Part shown: piece by piece, positions 52,801 to 61,800 of the stretch | How the letters are laid out: the number at the start of each line of letters is the position of its first letter | How positions within the stretch are numbered: position 1 is the first letter of the stretch | NCBI GenBank assembly: GCA_022493055.1 | Contig: CP092781.1 | Span: forward strand, 1,364,001-1,428,000 | DNA length: 64,000 nt | Reading direction: 5' to 3' | DNA from: Staphylococcus roterodami | GTDB taxonomy: Bacteria; Bacillota; Bacilli; Staphylococcales; Staphylococcaceae | Notes under the pieces: model-generated | The model's input: the letters and a program-made list of their open reading frames with translations, nothing else | Databases searched by the model: none | What the model was told of the DNA's origin: nothing | Position numbers and translations under genes: made by a program

Positions 52801-55800
52801 TGCTTATCAGGGTCTGCATTGACAAAGTTACCATTTGCTTTTGTTTGGTCTTTATCTGCAATGCCTTGTTTCAATTGCGTCATTGTTTGATTTAAATCTT
52901 GTGCTGTTTGCTTAATCGTGTTTACATTTGCAACAGTTTGTGCAGCATCGACTTGTTGTTTTAATGCATCTTTTTGTGCTTGATTTAAATCATTTGCATT
53001 TGTAATCACTTGTTTCGCTGCATCTTTTGCACGTTGTACATTGTCATTACCATCCAATGCTTGTTTCGCTTCGTTGACACTTTGCATTGCTTGTTCAACT
53101 TCAGTTTGACTTGCATTGCTGCCATTTGCTTTAGATAAAATACCTTCTGCATGTGCAACCGCATTTGTATAAGCATCTTTCTTACCTTGATCTGCGTCAG
53201 TATAATTAATGCTATTTAATGTCTCAGTTTTATCTTGTAATGCATTACTTAAGTTAGTCATTGCATTATTCAGATTTTGAGCATTTTGCTTAACATTATT
53301 AACTGTTGCAATATCAGGTGCTTGTTCAACTTGAGTTGTTAACGCTTGTTTTTGAGCATCATTTAAATGATCTAGTGTACCAAGCGTTGTCTTAGCATCT
53401 TGTTTGGCATCAGCTAATTTTTGATTACCGTTAAGTGCTTGATTTGTATCATTCACTTTAGTTAATGCTTGTTGAATTTCATTTGGATCCATTGTTGGAT
53501 TTGTTGTTTGTTTCAACAATTCTTCTGCTTTAGTTACTGCATTGTCATATGCTGTTTGCTTGTCAGTATCAGCATCATGATAGTTTTCGCTACCTTTAAT
53601 TTGTGCTTTATCCGCAATACCTTGTTTCAATTGTGTCATCGCATCATTAAGCGTTGTCGCCGCTTGTTGAATAGCATTGACGTTTGGTACAAGTGTTGCT
53701 TGCGTGATTTGTTTTCTGTATTCATCACGTTGCGCTTGGTTTAAGTTTGGCAATTGATCAATAGCATGTTGAACATTTTGTTTCGCCGTTGCTAAGTTCG
53801 TATTACCATTTAAATCATTTTTAGCTTGCGTAACTTTATTTAACGCTGCAGTAATTTCACTAGGTGTAACGACAGCATCAGGTGTGCCACTAATTAATGC
53901 TTCAGCTTTCGTTACTGCTTGTTTATATGCATTTTGCTTGTCAGGATCTGCATTGACAAAGTTACCATCAGCTTTCGTTTGTTCTTTATCTGCAATGCCT
54001 TGTTTTAATTGTGTCATCGCATTGTTTAACTCTTGAGCTGTTTGTTTAACATTGTTTACACCAGCAACAGTTGTTGCATTTTGTACTTGTTGTTTTAATG
54101 CATCTTTCTGTGCTTGATTAAGGTCATTTGAGTTATTAATTAATGCTGTTGCTTCGTCCTTCGCATGTTGGACGTTGGTATTACCATTTAATGCTTGTTT
54201 TGCAGCATTAACTTGTTGGATTGCTTGTTCAACTTCAGCTTGTGTTGCATTGCCACCATTAGCTTTTGAAATGATATTTTCAGCATTTGTAACAGCAGTG
54301 TTATATGCTTGTTGTTTTGCTTGATCTGCATCAGTGAAGTTAACTGTTGCTTTCGTAGCATCTTTGTCAGCTATCGCTTGTTTCAAGTTACCCATCGCTG
54401 TATTTAAGTTTTGCGCATTTTGCTTAATTTGATTTGCTTCATCAACAGTATGAGCACCATTAATTTGATTAGTAACAGCTTGTTTCTGCGCATTATTTAA
54501 GTTATCTAATGAACCTAAAGATTGCGTTGCTTGTTGCTTCGCTGCCTCTAAGTTTTCATTACCATTTAAAGCATTTTTAGACGTGCTTACTTGTCCAGCA
54601 GCTTGATTGATAACAGTCGGATCTAATGAAGGATTTGTAGTTTGATCAATAATACCTTGTGCAGTTGTGACAGCATTATTGTACGCATCCTTTTTATTCT
54701 GACTTGCATCAGTATAATTTTGATTTTGTTTTGTTGTCGCGTTATCTGCAATGCTTTGACGTAAGTTATTCATTGCTGCATCAACATTGTTTGCTTTTTG
54801 TTCATTACCTTGTGCTTCTGCAACATTAGTTGATTGTTGTACCAATTGTTTTAATGCATCTTTTTGTGCATTTGTTAAATGGCTTAGACCGTCAATTGCT
54901 GTATTCGCATGTTGCTTAGCTTTTTCAAGGTTTTGAGAACCATTAAGCGCTGCTTTCGTCGTATTCACTTGATTCATTGCTGCTTCAACTTGATCTTTAG
55001 GCACGTTTGTACCTGTAGATTTATTTAAAATATTTTCAGCATTTCGAACCGCTTCATTGTATGCATTTTTCTTCTCTGGATCTGCATCAGTGAAGTTTTG
55101 ACTGCTAAGTGTAGCGTCTTTATCATTCAAGCTATTTTTCAAGTTGCCCATCGCTGTATTCAGTTCCTGAGCTGTTTGAATGGCTTGTGTTACTTCAGCT
55201 ACAGTATGCGCTTGATTAATGTTTCCAGTAACAGCACCTTTTTGTGCATTGTTTAAATTATCTAACGTAGATAATGTTTGGTTTGCATTGTTTTTAGCAT
55301 CTGTTACTTTTCTATCACCATTCAACGCTTGTTTAGTAGTTGTTAGAGTTGAAAGTGCTGCTTCAACTTGTGATTGATTCGCATTTGTACCATTTGCTTG
55401 ATTAATTATATTTTCAGCTGCAGTTACCGCATTGTTGTATGCTGTTTGTTTTTCTGGATCTGCATCAGTAAAGTTAACACTTTGTTTCACTTGATCTTTG
55501 TCTTGGATTCCGTTGATTAAACGTTCCATTGCTTGATCTAATTGTTCAGCTTTACTCTTCACTTGATTTACTGTGCTAATATTTGGTGCATTTGTCACTT
55601 GCGTATTTAAATCTTGCTTTTGAGCATTGTTTAAATGACTTAATCGGTTGATGTTAGCAGTTGTTTCTTGCTTTTTATTTGCTAAGTTTTGTGCACCATT
55701 AAGCGCCGTTTTGTTAGTGTTCACTTGATTTGCTGCTTGTGTTACTGCAGATGGATCAAGTGTCGGCTGACTAGTTGCATTAATGATATTTTCAGCACTT

Positions 55801-58800
55801 GTAACTGCTGTATTGTATGCATTTTGTTTATCTGTATCTGCATCAACATATGGTTGACTCGCTTTTACTTCATCTTTATTCGCAATACTATTTCGAAGTT
55901 GATTCATTGCATTGTCAAGATTTGTTGCATTGTCTTTCACACTTTTAACACCAGTTACTTGTGTCGCGCTATCAATTTGACCAGTAATACTTTGTTTTTG
56001 CGCATCAGATAAATGTGTCATTTGACGTAATGCATCTTTAGCTTGTTGCTTCGCAGTTGCTAAGTTTGTATCACCGTTTAAACCTGTTTCAGCATTATTG
56101 ACACGATGTGTTGCCGCTGTAACATCTGCTGCATTAGTAATCGCATTTGGTGAACCATTTACGATATTCTTCGCAGCATTATATGCATCAGTGTAAGCAC
56201 CTTGCTTATCAGGACTTGCGTTAGTGTAATTACCACCAGCAACAATTGTGTCATGATCAGCAATTGCTTGTTTTAATTGATCCATCGCATTATTAAGTGA
56301 TGTAGCACTATTTTTCAGATCAGTTACACCTGATACACGTTGCGCAGCATTCACTTGTTGTTTTAATGCTGTTTTTTGTGGTGTATTCAAATGTGTCAAG
56401 TTATCGATAGCTTGTGTAGCATCAGATTTAGCACGTTGTAAATTTGCATCACCGTTTAAAGCATTTTCAGTAGTTGTTACACTTTGAATTGCTTGTTCCA
56501 CAGCTTGCTTATCTTTATTCGCACCATGATCTTTATTTAAGTATGATTCTGCTTGTGTAATGGCATTATCAAATGCTGTTTTCTTAGTTGGATCTGCGTC
56601 GATGTAGTTTTCTCTCGCTTTAGTTTGATCTTTATTTGCGATTGCCGACTCTAATCGTTGCATTGCGTTATCTAAGTCTTGTGCTTTCGTTTTAACACCA
56701 TTTACACCGTTGACTGATGTTGCGCCTTCGATTTGAGATGTTAAATCTTGTTTTTGTGCATTATTTAAATGTGTTAATGTACCTAAGTTTGCTTTCGCAT
56801 CTGATTTCGCTTGTCTTACATTTGCGTCACCGTTTAAAGCATTCTTTGCAGTCGTTACTTGGTTTAATGCCGCTTCAACTTGTGCTTTTGTCATATTTTG
56901 ACCGTGTGCTTTATCTAAAATACCTTGCGCATTTGTAACAGCATTTGTGTAAGCTTCTTTCTTACCTTGGTCAGCATCTGTAAAGTTCACTTGTTGTTTT
57001 ACAGTGTTTTGGTCATTTATACCATTTTGAAGTTGACCCATTGCTGTATTTAATTCATTTGCAGTATTTTGTGCAGCAGTTACACCTGCTACTGTCGTTG
57101 CATTGTCAATTTGACTAGTTGCTGCAGTTGATTGTGCATTATTCAAGTTACTATATGAAGCTAATGTACGTTTCGCTGCTTCTTTAGCTTGAGCAACTTT
57201 GTTGTTACCATTCAAATCGTTTTTAGCTTGATTCAATTGGTTAAGCGTTGCTTGAACTTGTGTTTCATTCGCGTTGCTGCCATTAGCATTAGCAATTCTT
57301 TCTGCTTGTGTAACCGCAGTATCATACGCTTGTTGTTTTGGTTGATCCGCATCTGTGTAATTGACACTACGTTTCGTATTATCCTTTTCAGCAAGTGCAT
57401 GTTTCAAATTACCCATCGCTGTGTTTAACGATGTTGCTTTATTTTTAGCCGCTGTGACAGCTGCAAGATTTGGTGCTTGATCCACTTCAACATTTGCCGC
57501 AGTTCGTTGTGCATTGTTCAAGTCTGTCAAACGACCGATATCTGATTTCGCAGTTTGTTTTGCTGCCGCTAATTTTTCATCACCGTTCAATGCAGACTTC
57601 GCACTGTTTACTTGGCTCGCTTTTTGGTTAATTGTATCAGGATTCATTTCAGGATTATTCGTTGCACTAATAATATCCTCAGCATCAGATACTGCGCGGT
57701 TGTATGCATTTTGTAAATCTGCATTCGCGTCTTGATAATCTTCGCTTGATTTAGTCGCATCTTTAGAAGCAATACTTTGTCTTAATTGATTCATTGCTTG
57801 ATCTAAAGTACCAGCATTAGCTTGAATACCTTGAACACCTGCAACAGTCGTACCGCGTTCAATTTGTTCTGTTAAGTTTGCTTTTTGAGCATTAGTTAAA
57901 TGTGACATTGTCGCTAATTGTTGTTTAGCTGTGTTCTTAGCTTCATTTAATCGCGCGTCACCATTTAATGCTGACTTAGCAGTATTCACACGTTGTAATG
58001 CTTGTTCAAAGGCTGCTTTATTGTCATTCGAACCAGCTGTTTTATCTAATAAAGTTTTAGCTGCTGTTACAGCATCATTGTATGCTGTTTGTTTATCTCT
58101 ATCTGCATCAGTATATTTCTGAGCTGCTTTTGTAGCTGCTTCATCATTAATACCACTTTGTAAGTTGCTCATTGCAGTATTTAATTCAGATGCCGTTGTA
58201 GACACTTGGTTTACACCTGCAACTGTTGTCGCACCTTCAATTTGTGATTTCAACACTTCTTTTTGTGCATTATTAATTGATGTTAGGTTATTCAAGTTGT
58301 TTTTCGCAGTTGTCTTAGCATTCGCAACATTTTGATTACCGTTCAATTCGTTTTTAGCACGTTGTACATTTTGTAACGCAGATTCAACATTGTCTTTTGC
58401 AGTATTTGGACCTTGTGCTTTATTTAAAATTTGTTCAGCTTGCGTCACTGCATTTGTATATGCATTACGTTTAGCTTCATCTGCATCAGTGAAGTTAACA
58501 CCTTGCTTAATCGTATTTTGATCTTGAATACCATTTTTCAAGTTCGTCATAGCTGTATTTAATGCATCCGCATTATTTTGTGCTTGTGTTACGTCATTAA
58601 CATGCGTTGCACCCTCGATTTGACGTTTCGCTGCATCTTTTTGAGCATCAGTTAAGTCACTTAAGCCATTCAAATGTTGTTTCGCATTTGTTTGTGCAGT
58701 TCTTAAGTTTTCTTGACCATTTAAGGCTTGTTGTTTAGCTGTCACTTGGTCTTTCGCTTGATTGATTTCTTGAGCATTCATTGTTGGACTTGATGTTTGA

Positions 58801-61800
58801 CCAATGATTGCTTTTGCTGCAGAAACTGCATTGTTGTAGTCAGTTTGTTTGTTTTGACTTGCATCCGTGTAGTTTTGACCTGCTTTAATCGTTGCTTCAT
58901 TCGCAATGCTATCTCGTAGACCTTTCATTGCAGTGTTTAATGTTTGTGCATTATCACGAACAGTTTGAACATTTGGCAACGTCGTCGCTTGACCCACTTG
59001 TTCTTTAAGTTTTGCTTTTTGCGGACCATTTAAAGAAGTTAAACCATCAATTGCTGTGTTAGCATTTTGTTTCGCTACGTCTAAATTATGATTACCGTTT
59101 AACTGCGTCTTCGCATTCGTTACTTGTGTTGCTGCATTTGTAACATCTGATGGTGTTAATGTTGGCGTTGGTGTACCACTAACGATGTTTTCTGCAGTCG
59201 TCACTTTTTCATCATATGCTTGACGTTTATTCGCATCAGCATTGACATAGTTACCACTAGCTTTTGTCTCAGCTTTATCAGCAATGGCACGTTTTAAAGC
59301 TGCCATCGCATTATTTAATTCAGTCGCAGTATGTTCAATACCATTTGCTACAGATACGCGTCCTGCGCTCATCACTTGTGCTTTTAATGCTTCTTTTTGT
59401 TTCGTATTTAAATCCGAAGCATTTGTAATAGCTGTGTTAGCAGCCTGTTTCGCACGTTCTAAGTTTTGAATACCGTTTAATGCAGTATTTGCTTGTGTAA
59501 CAGCTTGCATTGCTCTTTCAACATCTGCTTTAGGTGTATTACCACCAGATGTTTTATTTAAAATGGTTGCTGCTGCATTTACTGCTTGCGTGTATGCTGT
59601 GCGTTTAGCATCATCAGCATCTTGATAATTTTGACTTTGTAACGTCGTGTCTTTATCACGAATTGATGTTTCTAATTGACCCATTGCACTATCTAATTGT
59701 TGCGCTTTGTCTTTAACTGTATTAACACCTTCAACATTTGTTGCTTGTGTAATTTCATTATCTAACGCAGTACGTTGTGCATTATTAATGTGCGTTAATG
59801 TACCTAACGTTTGTTTCGCAGCGACTTTAGCTTCATTTAATTTAGCATCACCGTTCAACGCCGTCTTAGTACTATTCACATTTTGTAATGCTTGTTCAAC
59901 TGCTGCTTTGTCTACATTTTGACCACTAGCTTTTGTTAAAATTGCTTTCGCAGCATTTACAGCTTGATCATAAGCTGATTTTTTACTTGGCTCTGCATCT
60001 AGGTATTTCTGAGTTTGTTTTGTTTGTGTTTCATCATTGATACCGTTTTGTAAACTACGCATTGCGTTATTTAATTCTGTTGCTTTTGCAGTTTCTTGAT
60101 TTACACCAGCTACTGTTGTTGCACCATCAATGCTATGTGTTAACGCATCTTTTTGTGCATTGTTAATTGATCTTAAGTTATTCAAGTTGTTTTTCGCTGT
60201 TGTCTTAGCTTGAGCTAAGTTTTGCGCACCATTTAATGCCTGTTCTTTAGTTGTCACTTGTGATGTTGCTTGCGTAATAGTGTTTGGTTCCATCGTTGGA
60301 TTCGATGTTTGATTAATGATTGCTTTTGCTGCAGTAACTGCGCTGTCGTACTCGTTACGATTATTTGGACTTGCGTCAGTGTAGTTTTGACCTGCTTTAA
60401 TTGTTGCTTCATTCGCAATACTATCTCTTAAGCCTTTCATCGCTGTATTCAACGTTTGAGAACTATTTTTAACAGTTTGAACGCCATCTAAAGTAGTTGC
60501 ACTTTGAACTTGTTCTTTTAATTTTGCTTTTTGTGCATTATTCAATTGTGCTAAGCCATCAATTGTATTGTTGGCATGCTCTTTTGCAACACGTAAGTTG
60601 TTATCACCATTTAATGCTGTTTTAGCCGCATTGACTTGTGATGCCGCATTATTTATGTCATTGGCTGTTAATGTTGCATTCGGTGTACCACTAATAATAT
60701 TTTCAGCGTTCGTCACTTTTGAATCATACGATTGACGTTTTTCTTGATCAGCATTGACATAATTACCGCTTGCTTTTGTTCTTTCTTTATCAGCAATAGC
60801 TGCTTTAAGTGCTGTCATCGCGCTGTTCAATTCAGTTGCTGTATGTTGAACGTTATTTGCATCAGATACACGTTGTGCATTGTTAACTTGTGCTTTTAAT
60901 GCATCTTTTTGTTTTTGGTTTAAGTCATGTGCGTTGTTAATTGTGTTCGTCGCATTTGTTTTAGCTTGAGCTAAGTTTTGTGCACCATTTAACGCTGCTT
61001 TTGTTGTATTGACTTGATTTGCCATGCCATTAATCGCATTGGCATCCATATTTGGATTGTTCGTTGCATTAATAACACCATTTGCATTATTTACAGCAGT
61101 ATTGTAATTATTTTTGTTGCTATCAGATGCATCAAGATAATTTTGACTTGTTTTCGTCGTATTATCATTTTGGATACTTGCACGTAATGCACCCATGGCA
61201 GTATTTAACGTATTACCTTTATCTTTAACACCATTTACACCTGCTACATTTTGCGCTTGTTCAACTTGATGGTTCAAGTTATCTTTTTGTAATTGTGTTA
61301 AGTTAGGTAAACCATTAATCGTATTTGTTGCTGAAGTTTTGGCATTTCTTAAGTTTTCAGCACCATTTAAAGCCGCTTTAGCTCTTGTAACTGCATTTAA
61401 TGCATTATCGACGTCTGCTTTAGATGTATTACCACCAGTTTGTTTATTTAAAATGCCTTCAGCCGCTGTGACAGCTTGAGTATATGCATTTCGTTTTGAT
61501 TCATCTGCATCAAGATAATTTTGATTTCTTAATGTAGCATCTTTATCATTGATTGAACCTTGTAAGCTATTCATTGCACCGTCTAATGTATTGGCATTTG
61601 TTTTTACAGTGTTGACACCATCAACCGTCGTCGCTTGATTGATTTGACCTTCTAACGCAGTACGTTGTGCATTCGTAATATGGTTTAAAGTACCTAAGTT
61701 TTGTTTCGCAGCCGCTTTCGCTTCTGTTAATTTAGCATCACCATTCAATGCATCTTTCGTACTTGTTACTTGTTGTAATGCACGGTCAACTGCTGCTTTA